DNA from: Jatrophihabitans sp. GAS493
GTDB taxonomy: Bacteria > Actinomycetota > Actinomycetes > Mycobacteriales > Jatrophihabitantaceae
NCBI RefSeq assembly: GCF_900230215.1
Contig: NZ_LT907982.1
Location: forward strand, 1,488,001-1,552,000
Reading direction: 5' to 3'
Length of the DNA: 64,000 bases
The notes under the pieces are model-generated. The model was not told the origin of the DNA. It did not search any database and worked only from the letters and a program-made list of their open reading frames with translations. Of this stretch, positions 7,516 to 15,920 are shown piece after piece. Position numbers and translations under genes: made by a program. The first letter of the stretch is position 1, and each line of letters starts with the position of its first letter.

Positions 7516-8366
7516 TCGCTGCGGCGGCCTGGTCTGTGCCGACGGCCTGGTCCGTACCTGAGGGCTGGTCTGTACCGGCGGGCTGGTCGGTGCGGGCGGG
7601 CTGGTCTGTGCCGGCGATCTGGTCCGCGGCGGCCCTGCTGCTCTGGTCCAGCCGCCGCCCCACCGCCCGCCCCCAAGGAGCAGTGTCGAGCGACCTCCGC
7701 ACGCAAGGCCGGACCACGGGGCCGCCCGTTGGACGGAGGTTGACTCCGCCCATTGTGGTCGGGGCCGCCTCGGCAGTGGCCGCCTTCTTGGTCGTCGGTG
7801 GCGCGTCTGGAGTCGTGGCGGCGTCGATCGTCGGCGCGATCGTGGTTCTCACGCTTGATCGGCTGGATCGCCAGCACCGCCTGAACATCAGCAAAAATAG
7901 GAGGAATCCGGCGTTGGTCGCCGACCGGTCGACACCGCTCACGGTCGACCTGCTGGCCGCGGTGCTGAGAAGTGGGCAGCCGCTTTCGGTCGCACTCGGG
8001 CTGGTCGCCGATGTCGGCGAGCCACCGCTGGCAGTGTCGTTGGAGCAGGTTGGGCGGCTGCTTCAACTCGGAGCCGATCCGGCCACCGCCTGGGCGCGAG
8101 TGAGTGATGATCCGACTCTCGCCGAGATCGCCCGCTCTGCTATCCGTAGCGCCGAGAGCGGGATACGGCTGGCCGACGACTTCGAACAGCTCGCGACCGA
8201 GTTACGTAGCCGGCGCAGAAGTGTCGCCGCCGCCCGTGCTGCGCGGGCGGAGGTCTGGTCGATCGCGCCGCTAGGACTCTGCTTCCTCCCGGCCTTCGTC
8301 TGTCTCGGCATCGCGCCCATCGTCGTCGGTGTTGCCCATGACGTCTTCGGCCAGATCGGGCGGTGA
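7509..8366 (+). CDS. tadC: Tad pilus membrane platform protein TadC
   Basis: The second T2SSF platform protein of the Flp pilus, 285 residues from the GTG at 7509. I chose this start because it overlaps the tadB stop (GTGCTGA, 7509-7515) and because the frame further upstream is only antisense-like Arg/Gly-rich sequence. A hydrophobic N-terminus is followed by a helix pair at about 85-115, the T2SSF domain at about 138-235 (LAAVLRSGQPLSVALGLVAD.., IRSAESGIRLADDFEQLATELRSRRR), and a C-terminal helix (LGLCFLPAFVCLGIAPIVVGV). The N-terminal hydrophobic segment is made of five 6-residue repeats (WSVPxx) that I do not know from other TadC proteins. The Tad genes stop here and resume only at 22712. 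Confidence 0.88.
   Translation: MLIAAAAWSVPTAWSVPEGWSVPAGWSVRAGWSVPAIWSAAALLLWSSRRPTARPQGAVSSDLRTQGRTTGPPVGRRLTPPIVVGAASAVAAFLVVGGASGVVAASIVGAIVVLTLDRLDRQHRLNISKNRRNPALVADRSTPLTVDLLAAVLRSGQPLSVALGLVADVGEPPLAVSLEQVGRLLQLGADPATAWARVSDDPTLAEIARSAIRSAESGIRLADDFEQLATELRSRRRSVAAARAARAEVWSIAPLGLCFLPAFVCLGIAPIVVGVAHDVFGQIGR
7530..7622 (+). repeat. 18-bp tandem repeat, five copies, inside tadC
   Basis: Five in-frame 18-nt units start at 7530, 7548, 7566, 7584 and 7602, each beginning TGGTC and encoding W-S-V-(P/R)-x-x, with a partial sixth. They form the hydrophobic N-terminus of TadC. Such an array can change in copy number by slippage without a frameshift. Confidence 0.9.
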
Positions 8367-8416
8367 TCACTGATGTGGTCGGCCAGACCCGGACGAATTG
8401 CGGCAAGATTGCCGCT

Positions 8417-8935
8417 ATGGAGATCGAGCTCGTCGCGGGTGATATCACTGATCAGCACGTCGACGCCGTGGTCAATGCGGCGAACTCCGGGCTCCTCGGC
8501 GGCGGCGGAGTGGACGGTGCCATTCACGCGCGCGGGGGTGGTGAGATTCTGGCCGCCTGCCGGGAGCTGCGGGCGACGACGTACCCCAAGGGGTTACCGA
8601 CCGGGCAGGCTGTCGCCACCATCGGTGGAGAGCTCCCCGCCCGATGGGTCATTCACGCCGTCGGGCCGGTCTACTCGGCTCGACAGGATCGCTCGTCATT
8701 GCTGGTCGCGGCGTACCGCAACTCACTGCGGGTCGCCGACGAACTCGCTGCCCGGCAGGTGGCCTTCCCAGCGATCTCCGCCGGCGCTTATGGTTGGCCC
8801 CTCGATGACGCCGCGCGCATCGCGCTCGCCACCGTTGGCGGTGCCGAGACATCAGTCGAGCTCGTTCGCTTTGTGCTGTTCAGTCCGGCAACGATGCACG
8901 CATTCAGGTTGGCGAGTCGAAGGCCAACCGGTTGA
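8417..8935 (+). CDS. Macro-domain protein (O-acetyl-ADP-ribose deacetylase type)
   Basis: A single macro domain of 172 residues that should bind ADP-ribose and may hydrolyse O-acetyl-ADP-ribose or mono-ADP-ribosyl adducts in the cytoplasm. The domain starts MEIELVAGDITDQHVDAVVNAANSGL and continues GGGGVDGAIHARGG, the catalytic-loop pattern of the YmdB/MacroD class. FPAISAGAYGWPLDDAA near the C-terminus is the phosphate-binding loop. I place the start at the ATG at 8417, where the fold begins; the frame extends 18 codons further upstream to 8363, overlapping the tadC end. It belongs to the cargo lying between the two Tad segments. Confidence 0.9.
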   Translation: MEIELVAGDITDQHVDAVVNAANSGLLGGGGVDGAIHARGGGEILAACRELRATTYPKGLPTGQAVATIGGELPARWVIHAVGPVYSARQDRSSLLVAAYRNSLRVADELAARQVAFPAISAGAYGWPLDDAARIALATVGGAETSVELVRFVLFSPATMHAFRLASRRPTG

Positions 8936-8952
8936 CCGATCCGGGGGAATCG

Positions 8953-9441
8953 ATGGTCAGCACAGTCAGCTATACAGTCACCCGCACCTCGCGGGTCGGC
9001 GTCCAGCAACTCTTCGACGAGGTGGTACAGGAGGATGTGCTGCCCAAGGTGCTGCACCGCTACCTGCTCATCCCCGCCGTCTCCCACACCGAGGGAAACA
9101 CGGGGCCCTGGGATGTGCCCGGCTCGGTGAGAACAATACGTTTCACCGACGGGACCAGCGCCCGTGAGGAGGTGCTGGAGTGGGAGTCGGGGCGTCGTTT
9201 CGGCTACCGGGTGGACCACTTCTCCAACGCCCTCGGCCCGCTGGCCACCCACGCGATAGGGGAGTGGGACTTCCAGCCGGCACCGGACGGCTCGGGGTTC
9301 CACTGGACGTACACGTTCTACCCACGTAACCGTGCTGCGGTCCCGGCGGTTCGACTACTGGTGCGGCTGATCTGGCGGGGTTATATGGCCAAATGCGCCG
9401 ATCGCTGCGTCGAACTCGCAGAGCGGGCGAGCGCCGACTAG
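8953..9441 (+). CDS. SRPBCC (START-like) family protein
   Basis: A protein of 162 residues with the SRPBCC fold, probably binding a hydrophobic ligand; no ligand or partner is indicated. Visible pattern: an amphipathic N-terminus (LFDEVVQEDVLPKVLHRY), WDVPGSVRTIRFTDGTSAREEVLEWESGRRFGYRV in the central sheet, and a long C-terminal helix (VRLLVRLIWRGYMAKCADRCVELAERA). The ATG at 8953 follows GGGGGAAT. A TTG at 8932 overlapping the macro-domain stop (TTGA) would add 7 residues. The stop shares a CTAG with the stop of the convergent giant gene. Confidence 0.75.
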   Translation: MVSTVSYTVTRTSRVGVQQLFDEVVQEDVLPKVLHRYLLIPAVSHTEGNTGPWDVPGSVRTIRFTDGTSAREEVLEWESGRRFGYRVDHFSNALGPLATHAIGEWDFQPAPDGSGFHWTYTFYPRNRAAVPAVRLLVRLIWRGYMAKCADRCVELAERASAD

Positions 9442-12400
9442 CGGCGCCGCCGTCTGAGCACGGTCGCGCTTCCCAGGGCCAGCAGCCCAGCCACCCCGAA
9501 TGCCAGAGCCCACTCCAGTAGCGCATCGATCGGCGCCGTTGGCCCAGTGGTGGCGAGCGTGTCGTCGCCTCCGGTGCCGGGTGATCCGTCGTCCGGTCCG
9601 ATGGCTATCGGGTCGACGCCGAAACTTGGCGTCGGGGCCGGCCCGATCGGTGTCGGTGCGGGTGGGGTCGGCGGAACGGGTGTCGGGGGGGCTGCGGTGA
9701 TGTCAATCGAGACGACGGCAAGCGAACAGAGCTGATCGGCACCGAGACTGCAACGCTGATAGGTGAAACTATCCGTCCCGATGAACCCGCCAGTCGGGGT
9801 GTAGGTGATTCTGCCGTCCGACTCCAACGTCAAGTCTCCGTTGGTCGGCGGTCGGAAGATCGTCGCCGATTCGGCGTCGCCGACGTCGTTGGCATTGACG
9901 TCGATGGTCACCGGCACCCCGTCGACCGTGGAGGCCGAATCGTCGCGGGTGTCGGGCAGCACGCGGATGGACAAGGTCGCGATGCCGCAGACGGTCGGGC
10001 TCACCGGCGAGCAGCGCTGGTAGCCCACCGTGTCGTGCCCGGTGAATGCGCCGGTGGGTGTGTAGTCGATGGAGCTGCCGATCACGGCGCTTCCGTTCGC
10101 CGGCGGGGTGATGATCACCGGCGGTCCGAGCGTGCCGATGTCGTTCGCCTCAACGGTGGCAACGACCTTCTGCCCGGCCAGCGTGGTCACAGCGTCGTTG
10201 ATCAGAATCGGATCGACAACCAGAGCGACCAGTGAGGAATCACAGTAGGTCCCGCTGGCCGCATCGCAAGCTGAGTAGGTGAAGCTGTCCAGTCCGACGA
10301 ATCCCGGATCCGGCGTATAGAGAATCCCACCCGGAGTTGCTGACGCCGTGCCATGCCCGGGCTGGGTGGCGACAGACGGTGCACCCACGTCTCCGACAAT
10401 GCTCGGCACGACGGTGACGACGCTGTTGACGTTCAGGGCCGTACTAGCCGCCGACGCGATCGGAAAGATGTCGATGGAGACCGTTGCCGTTGCGCAGAGC
10501 GGTGTCGTCGCGTCGTCGCAGACCTTCACTTGAAAGGAGTCCCGCCCGACGAACGTGTCGGTTTCGGTGTACGTGTAAGCCCCGGCGGCCGACACGGTCA
10601 CCGTCCCATGGGCCGGCGTCGAGGCGGCCGAGTAGGTCAGTGACTGACCGGCGTCGGCGTCGGCCCCGACGAGTTGTCCGCCGACCGGGACGCTGACCGT
10701 CGTGCGCTGGGTCTGCCCTCCGAGCACCGGGGCGTGATTGGGCAGCGCGTCAACCTGCACGGTTACTCGGGCGGTGTCGCAGAGGTCGGTATCGGGGACG
10801 CTGCAGATCTCGTAGGTGAAAGTGTCGCTGCCCGTGTAGCCATTCGCAGGCCGGTAGGTGATCGTGTGGTCAGCCTCGACGGTCGTCGTTCCGTGGCTAG
10901 CCGAGCTTGCTATCGACGGCGCCCCGACCGTGCCGGCATCGTTCGCACCGACTTCGATCGACACCGGGGTATCGACCTTCGTGGTGGAGGCGTCGTCGGC
11001 CGCACTCGGACTGACATTGACCCGCACCGTGCCGATGGCGCACTTCGAGGGGCTCCCGTCGTCACAGAAGCTGACCGTGAACTGATCGCGACCGGAGAAC
11101 TGACCGGACGGTGTGTAGGCGACTGTTCCATCGCTCTGGACGACCGCGGAGCCGGCGGCCGGTCCAGCGGCCAGTGTTGCCGTCAGGGTCTGGCTGGCGT
11201 CGGGATCGGTGGCAGTTATCCGGCCGCTGACCGTCCGCCCGGTCTGCGTGGCCAGCGCGATGTCCTCAGCCGACGGCTGCCGATTGGGCAGCGCAACCAC
11301 GTTTATCGTCACCTGCGCACTAACGCACACGTCCGCGCTCTGCACACTGCAGACCGAGTAGCGGAACAGGTCGGTGCCGACGAACGCCGGGTCCGGAACG
11401 TATCGCACGGTGCCGTCGGCCAGCACGGTGATGGCGCCGTTCGTTGTGGGAAGCACGATCGTCGCTGCCCCAGTCGTTCCGATGTCGTTGGCCGACACGT
11501 TCATCACCAGGGTGGTTCCCTGGTCGATCGTCTGGGTGCTGTCGCTGGCGACCGGCAGCACGAGGACCGTCACCGTCGCCGCCGTGCATAGCTGCGGTGA
11601 CCCGTTGTCGCAGGCCCGGACGCCGAAGCTGTCCCGTCCGGTGAAGTCCTGCTGCGGTACGTAACGGTAGGAGCCGTCAGAACTGACCTGGACTGTGCCG
11701 AAGCCAGGCGGCGTGGTGGCTTCGATCTGGACCACCTGCCCCGGATCCGGATCACTGAAGGCGAGCAGTCGGTACAGCGGCACGTTGGCAACCGTCGAGT
11801 CCGAAGTGTTGCCGATCACCGGCGGCCGGTTGGGCGGAGGCGCCGGGACAATCACCGTGGTTACCGAGGCGGCCGGGCTGCTTCCGTCATTGTTGCTGCT
11901 GATCGGATCGTTGCTGGTGGTGGTGCCCGACGCGTGGTCGGTGAGTTGTCCGGTGGCGGGCGCCGTGCCACTGATGGTGAAGGTCCGGGTGCTGCCGTTG
12001 GCCATCGATCCGATGCTCCAGGTGGCTACCCCGCTGGCGATGACGCCGCCGTCGGAGGCCACCGGGTTGACCAGGTTGGGTGGAAGCAGGTCCTGCACGA
12101 TCACGCCGAGCGCAGTGCCCGGGCCGGCGTTGGTCGCTACGACGCTATAGCTGACCGTAGCGCCAGCACTGGTCGTGCTCTGCCCGGTCTTGCTGACCTG
12201 CAGATCTGCGCTGGGCGTCGCCCCGGCACAGTCGACCGGCTGGGCATTGATGAGCTGGTCGGAGACGGTTCCGCTGACCGCGTTGGCCACGGTGCCGTTC
12301 TGGGTGTCGAAGATGCGCCCGGCGGTCGGGGTGAGGTCCTGTACGACGATAGGCGCGCTCGGCGAGTCGCCGACGAAGGTTCCCTGCGTCTTTGTGGTGC

Positions 12401-13265
12401 CGGAGAACCGGTATCTCCCGTAGCCGGTGACGCTCTGGTCGTTGCCGAAGTCGCGACCGACCGTTACGCCAGGCGGGTCCTGGCGTAGTCGACCGTTGTT
12501 CTGCAGCTGTCCGGTCAGGTCAGAGATCACGCCGGAGTTGTTCAGCGCCCCGCCATTGGTGAGATCCGAGCCCACCGTGAGACGGCATGAGTTCGTCAGC
12601 GTGCTGCCGCCGTTCACCGTCAACCGGCCGGTCACCGTTATGTTTCCGGTATTGGCGACCACCCCGTTCACCGTGGAGTCACCGTTGACGGTAATCACGC
12701 CGGTGTTGGCGAGCACCGTCCCTCCGTTGAGGTTGACGCCCCCGGCGACGGTCACCGTGCCGTCGTTGAACAGCTGCGCACCGCCGGAGATCGAGATGCT
12801 GGTACCGACGGTGAGCGTCCCCCGGTTCTCCAGCGTGGACGGCCCGTTCGTATTCACGCCCTGGGGAAATGACGCCGTGCCCTCGTTCTCCAGTATGAAG
12901 CTGCCCTGGACGGCCGCCGAGGGGAAGGTCGCAGTCCCCAGGTTGTAGACGGCGCCGCCGGCGTTGTTCAGATAGCTGGGGGCCAGGGTCGCGTTGGCCG
13001 AAACGCAGAGGACGGCGCCGCTGGGGAAGTCATTGGATCCGCCCGTGTAGGTGCCACCGGTGAGCAGTACGACCTCGCCGACGGCTACCTGGAGCGACTG
13101 CGACCCCCCGCCTGAGATCGTTCTCGTGGGGGCTGCGCAGGCGGTGGCGTAGCTAGGCACCGGTGGCGCGGCATCGGCCGAGCTCGGGGGCAGCAGAACG
13201 GAAGCGGCGATCAGCGTGAAGGCCGCACCACCACCGAGAAGCCTGCGCGATGCAACCTGCGACAA
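9438..13265 (-). CDS. Giant cell-wall-anchored repeat protein with LATTG sorting signal
   Basis: A secreted surface protein of 1275 residues from the TTG at 13265. That start follows GGAGGA and gives a clean signal peptide (SRRLLGGGAAFTLIAASVLLPPSSADA). The frame is open 67 codons further upstream to 13466, but that part runs into the divergent frnE-like gene. Domains, numbered from the 13466 frame: 20-residue beta-helix-like repeats rich in NxGT/NGG (about 110-330); a DUF11 domain (about 419-540); eight cadherin/Ig-like tandem-95-type repeats of about 85-95 residues (545-1257); a Pro-rich linker; LATTG (1304-1308), a membrane helix and an RRRRR tail. The last part is a sorting signal of the kind processed by class E sortases. 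Every one of the eight repeats has one CX7C pair. The likely role is adhesion or envelope structure. Confidence 0.88.
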   Translation of the reverse strand: MSQVASRRLLGGGAAFTLIAASVLLPPSSADAAPPVPSYATACAAPTRTISGGGSQSLQVAVGEVVLLTGGTYTGGSNDFPSGAVLCVSANATLAPSYLNNAGGAVYNLGTATFPSAAVQGSFILENEGTASFPQGVNTNGPSTLENRGTLTVGTSISISGGAQLFNDGTVTVAGGVNLNGGTVLANTGVITVNGDSTVNGVVANTGNITVTGRLTVNGGSTLTNSCRLTVGSDLTNGGALNNSGVISDLTGQLQNNGRLRQDPPGVTVGRDFGNDQSVTGYGRYRFSGTTKTQGTFVGDSPSAPIVVQDLTPTAGRIFDTQNGTVANAVSGTVSDQLINAQPVDCAGATPSADLQVSKTGQSTTSAGATVSYSVVATNAGPGTALGVIVQDLLPPNLVNPVASDGGVIASGVATWSIGSMANGSTRTFTISGTAPATGQLTDHASGTTTSNDPISSNNDGSSPAASVTTVIVPAPPPNRPPVIGNTSDSTVANVPLYRLLAFSDPDPGQVVQIEATTPPGFGTVQVSSDGSYRYVPQQDFTGRDSFGVRACDNGSPQLCTAATVTVLVLPVASDSTQTIDQGTTLVMNVSANDIGTTGAATIVLPTTNGAITVLADGTVRYVPDPAFVGTDLFRYSVCSVQSADVCVSAQVTINVVALPNRQPSAEDIALATQTGRTVSGRITATDPDASQTLTATLAAGPAAGSAVVQSDGTVAYTPSGQFSGRDQFTVSFCDDGSPSKCAIGTVRVNVSPSAADDASTTKVDTPVSIEVGANDAGTVGAPSIASSASHGTTTVEADHTITYRPANGYTGSDTFTYEICSVPDTDLCDTARVTVQVDALPNHAPVLGGQTQRTTVSVPVGGQLVGADADAGQSLTYSAASTPAHGTVTVSAAGAYTYTETDTFVGRDSFQVKVCDDATTPLCATATVSIDIFPIASAASTALNVNSVVTVVPSIVGDVGAPSVATQPGHGTASATPGGILYTPDPGFVGLDSFTYSACDAASGTYCDSSLVALVVDPILINDAVTTLAGQKVVATVEANDIGTLGPPVIITPPANGSAVIGSSIDYTPTGAFTGHDTVGYQRCSPVSPTVCGIATLSIRVLPDTRDDSASTVDGVPVTIDVNANDVGDAESATIFRPPTNGDLTLESDGRITYTPTGGFIGTDSFTYQRCSLGADQLCSLAVVSIDITAAPPTPVPPTPPAPTPIGPAPTPSFGVDPIAIGPDDGSPGTGGDDTLATTGPTAPIDALLEWALAFGVAGLLALGSATVLRRRRR

Positions 13266-13440
13266 CCTGTCCTCCACGTCTGAGTGCCAGCACTTACGAC
13301 GCTGCGCCCCGGCCCTCGTGCGAGCCTCATTCGGCCAGAGTGAACCCGCCCGGAATGCCCGGCGCCCCTCGCGGCGTTGAAGCCCAGGTAATCCGGACGA
13401 GAGTCCGAACAACGACGTCGAAAGCGGAGAGACTCCATCC

Positions 13441-14175
13441 ATGAAGGTTGAGATCTGGTCGGACATCGCCTGCCCCTGGTGCTACGTCGGGAAGCGCCGT
13501 TTCGAGGAGGCGTTGACCAGTTTTGCGGCGACCGGGGAGCCGGTCGAGATCGACTGGAAGAGCTTCGAGCTTGACCCGGGCACAGTGTCGAGCCCGGTTG
13601 GCGAGCCGGCTGACTACGCCGGGCGGCTCGGAAAGAAGTTCGGCACCTCGCGCGACCAGGCGGCGAAGATGCTCGATTCCATGACGGCCACCGCGGCCGA
13701 GGTCGGCCTGGACTTCCATTTCGAGAAGGCCGTCCCGGCCAACACCTTCGACGCCCACCAGCTCGTGCATCTCGGGCGGGCCCACGGCCTCCAGCAGGAG
13801 GTCAAGGATCGGCTGCTGCAGGCCCATTTCAGTGACGGTGAAGCGGTCGGCGACCGCGAGACGCTGGTCCGGCTGGGCGTCGAGGCTGGTCTGGATGCCG
13901 ACGAGATCCGCGCCGCCCTGGAAGATCAGCGTTATGCAGCCGCGGTGCGCGCCGATGAGGCCGAGGCGGCCGAACTCGGGGTGAGCGGAGTTCCGTTCTT
14001 CGTCATCGACCGTCGCTACGGCATCTCCGGGGCCCAGCCGGCGGCGGTCTTCCTCCAGGCCCTGAACCGCGCCCAGGCCGACAGCCGTGCCCTCACCATG
14101 GTCTCCGCGTCCGCCGCCGGTGGGTCGCCCGACGCTGCCGACGAGAGCTGCGGCCCGGACGGCTGCGCCGTCTGA
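13441..14175 (+). CDS. FrnE-like DsbA-family thiol oxidoreductase
   Basis: A protein of 244 residues of the DsbA/2-hydroxychromene-2-carboxylate isomerase superfamily, FrnE branch. The active site CPWC is at residues 11-14 (SDIACPWCYVGKRRFEEAL). The alpha-helical insert typical of FrnE follows, and the cis-Pro loop reads GVSGVPFFVIDRRYGISGAQP near 176-195. No signal peptide is visible, so it should act in the cytoplasm. The C-terminus ends ESCGPDGCAV, a second CX4C pair of the kind seen in some FrnE proteins. It is divergent from the Cys-rich giant protein; a functional link is suggestive but compartments differ. The ATG at 13441 is preceded by GCGGAGAG. Confidence 0.88.
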   Translation: MKVEIWSDIACPWCYVGKRRFEEALTSFAATGEPVEIDWKSFELDPGTVSSPVGEPADYAGRLGKKFGTSRDQAAKMLDSMTATAAEVGLDFHFEKAVPANTFDAHQLVHLGRAHGLQQEVKDRLLQAHFSDGEAVGDRETLVRLGVEAGLDADEIRAALEDQRYAAAVRADEAEAAELGVSGVPFFVIDRRYGISGAQPAAVFLQALNRAQADSRALTMVSASAAGGSPDAADESCGPDGCAV

Positions 14176-14260
14176 GCGCGAGCTGAGATATCAGCCCGTC
14201 GACTGGCCGCGTCGGCGTCCCTTGACTCGCCTGACGGGTCGTCTGAGGCATGCTTGAGCG

Positions 14261-14929
14261 ATGGCCTCCCCAACCGACGTGCAGCCAGAAGGTGAGCTCG
14301 CATCGCTGAGTCTCGTCGATCTGGCCCTTTCCCGGTTGCGCGCGGAGATCCTCAGCGGCGCACTCGAGCCGGGGGAGCGTCTCGTCGAAGAGCAGCTGAC
14401 TCGCCGCTTCGGCATCAGCCGGGCACCGGTGCGCGAAGCCCTTCGGCTGCTGGCCGAGCAGGGACTGGTCGACCACCTTCCGCGCCGCGGCGTGCGGGTC
14501 ACCACCCTCTCCGAGCGCGACTTCGACGAACTCTTCGCCGTCCGGGACGCGCTCGAGCAGTTCGCCATCGGTGAGCTCATCAGCAACTCAAAAGGGCAGC
14601 CGGACGTGACGATGCTGGCCGCCGAGTTGCAGCAGATGTCGGCCGCCGCCGAGACCGGAGACCGGCTCGCCGCCAGCCAGGCCCACCGGGCCTTTCACCT
14701 GGCCCTGGTCGGGCTGGCCGGCAGTCGGCAACTCACGCTCACCTACGAACCGGTGATTCTGAAACTGCAGCTGTATATGGCGGCGAACCTGCGCCGGGAG
14801 GCCGACGAGCGCTCACCGTCGGACGGCGCCCTGCGTCACCGCAGGCTTCTTGAGGTGATCGCCGCCGGGGACCCCGAGCTGGCCCGCCTCGAACTCGCGC
14901 ACCACGGCTCGCGCTCCTTCTTCCACTGA
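14261..14929 (+). CDS. GntR-family (FCD) transcriptional regulator
   Basis: A regulator of 222 residues. The N-terminal winged helix (about 14-80) contains ILSGALEPGERLVEEQLTRRFGISRAPVREALRLLAEQGLVDHLPRRGVRV, the GntR signature. The all-helical FCD ligand domain follows (RDALEQFAI.., AHRAFHLALVGLAGS.., HRRLLEVIAAGDPELARLELAHH) with the His and Asp residues that bind a metal and a carboxylated effector in this class. It lies 214 nt upstream of the oligo-urea operon on the same strand and is the obvious candidate controller of it. An inverted repeat at 15085-15107 could be its operator. The ligand is unknown; a ureido compound such as biuret or allophanate is my inference. Confidence 0.88.
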   Translation: MASPTDVQPEGELASLSLVDLALSRLRAEILSGALEPGERLVEEQLTRRFGISRAPVREALRLLAEQGLVDHLPRRGVRVTTLSERDFDELFAVRDALEQFAIGELISNSKGQPDVTMLAAELQQMSAAAETGDRLAASQAHRAFHLALVGLAGSRQLTLTYEPVILKLQLYMAANLRREADERSPSDGALRHRRLLEVIAAGDPELARLELAHHGSRSFFH

Positions 14930-14996
14930 GTCCGCCACTGAGCCCGCCACTCAGCCCTCCGCTGAGTCCAGCCGCTCAGTTCGCGGCTCAGCATCC
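14924..14996 (+). repeat. Degenerate 12-bp tandem repeat across the gntR stop codon
   Basis: About six units of 12 nt with the core CCACTGAGTCCG follow each other. The core alternates between CTGAG and its complement CTCAG, so the array can also fold into several small hairpins. The first unit covers the gntR stop. It may serve as a terminator. Confidence 0.6.
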
Positions 14997-15084
14997 CGGC
15001 CGTTCTGCATCATTTGTCAGGGTTTGTCATGTCTGTGAGCGCTCTGCCATCTGCCGTTAACAAGCAATCGAGAGTGTCGAAACA

Positions 15085-15107
15085 TTTCTGTCGACAATCG
15101 ACAGGAA
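15085..15107. promoter_or_regulatory. Candidate operator of the oligo-urea operon
   Basis: TTTCTGTCGA (15085-15094) and TCGACAGGAA (15098-15107) form a 10-bp inverted repeat with one mismatch and a 3-nt centre. A third TGTCGA half-site lies at 15075-15080. The site is 37 nt upstream of the first catabolic gene and 156 nt after the GntR gene, a position suited to repression. Binding is inferred from position and symmetry only. Confidence 0.45.
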
Positions 15108-15143
15108 GCGAAGATAGGTTTTTCGACCGCTCGGGAGCTAGAG

Positions 15144-15920
15144 ATGACAGCCGCACCCTCCACTGTTTCGACCGCAACATCGACCGGAGCCGGCTCGGCC
15201 GGGGGCACCGCCGAATGGCGCGTGGGTCCGGTGAACGCCAAACCGTACGCCTGGCCCTACGACGGCTCGGTGAGCACTGAGCATCTCGCCGTCATCAACA
15301 TCGACTGGCAGGTCGACTTCTGCGGAGCCGGCGGCTACGTCGACCGCATGGGCTACGACATCAGCCTGACCCGGGCCGGCCTGCCGGCCACCGCGAACCT
15401 GCTCAAGACCGCCCGAGAGACCGGTATGACGGTCATCCACACCCGCGAGGGGCACGAGCCGGACCTCGGCGACCTGCCGCCGAACAAAAGATGGCGTTCG
15501 GCCCAGATCGGCGCCGAGATCGGTGCCGACGGGCCCTGCGGTCGAATCCTGGTGCGCGGCGAACCCGGCTGGGAGATCGTCCCCGAGGTTGCCCCGATCC
15601 CGGGTGAGGTGATCATCGACAAGCCCGGAAAGGGCGCGTTCTACGCGACGAACCTGGACCTGGTGCTGCGGACGAAGCGCATAACGCACATCATTCTCAC
15701 CGGCATCACGACTGACGTGTGTGTGCACACCACGATGCGCGAGGCCAACGATCGCGGCTACGAGTGCGTGATCCTCTCCGACTGCACTGGCGCCACCGAT
15801 CCGGCCAACCATGCCGCGGCCCTGCACATGGTCACCATGCAGGGCGGCGTCTTCGGCTGTGTCTCGACCTCGACCGACATCATCGCAGCGACCCAACTCA
15901 CGACTGGAAGTGCATCATGA
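15144..15920 (+). CDS. biuH: Biuret hydrolase (isochorismatase-like cysteine hydrolase)
   Basis: A cysteine hydrolase of 258 residues predicted to convert biuret to allophanate and ammonia in the cytoplasm. The triad is D54 (INIDWQVDF), K160 ([10 protein letters not shown]) and C193 (TDVCVHTT). The D-K and K-C spacings of 106 and 33 equal those I remember for Rhizobium biuret hydrolase (D36, K142, C175). Conserved family stretches include [37 protein letters not shown] and [10 protein letters not shown]. The first 30 residues are a poorly conserved Ala/Ser/Thr-rich extension. It is first in a coupled run: its stop overlaps the next start (ATGA), and the cluster ends in allophanate hydrolase, the enzyme for its product. 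A ureidoacrylate-type amidohydrolase is the alternative. Confidence 0.82.
   Translation: MTAAPSTVSTATSTGAGSAGGTAEWRVGPVNAKPYAWPYDGSVSTEHLAVINIDWQVDFCGAGGYVDRMGYDISLTRAGLPATANLLKTARETGMTVIHTREGHEPDLGDLPPNKRWRSAQIGAEIGADGPCGRILVRGEPGWEIVPEVAPIPGEVIIDKPGKGAFYATNLDLVLRTKRITHIILTGITTDVCVHTTMREANDRGYECVILSDCTGATDPANHAAALHMVTMQGGVFGCVSTSTDIIAATQLTTGSAS

Noticed and set aside
10674-11591. Plus-strand 305-codon open frame inside the giant repeat gene
   Set aside because: Antisense shadow produced by repeated sequence and codon bias; no Shine-Dalgarno sequence or family pattern.
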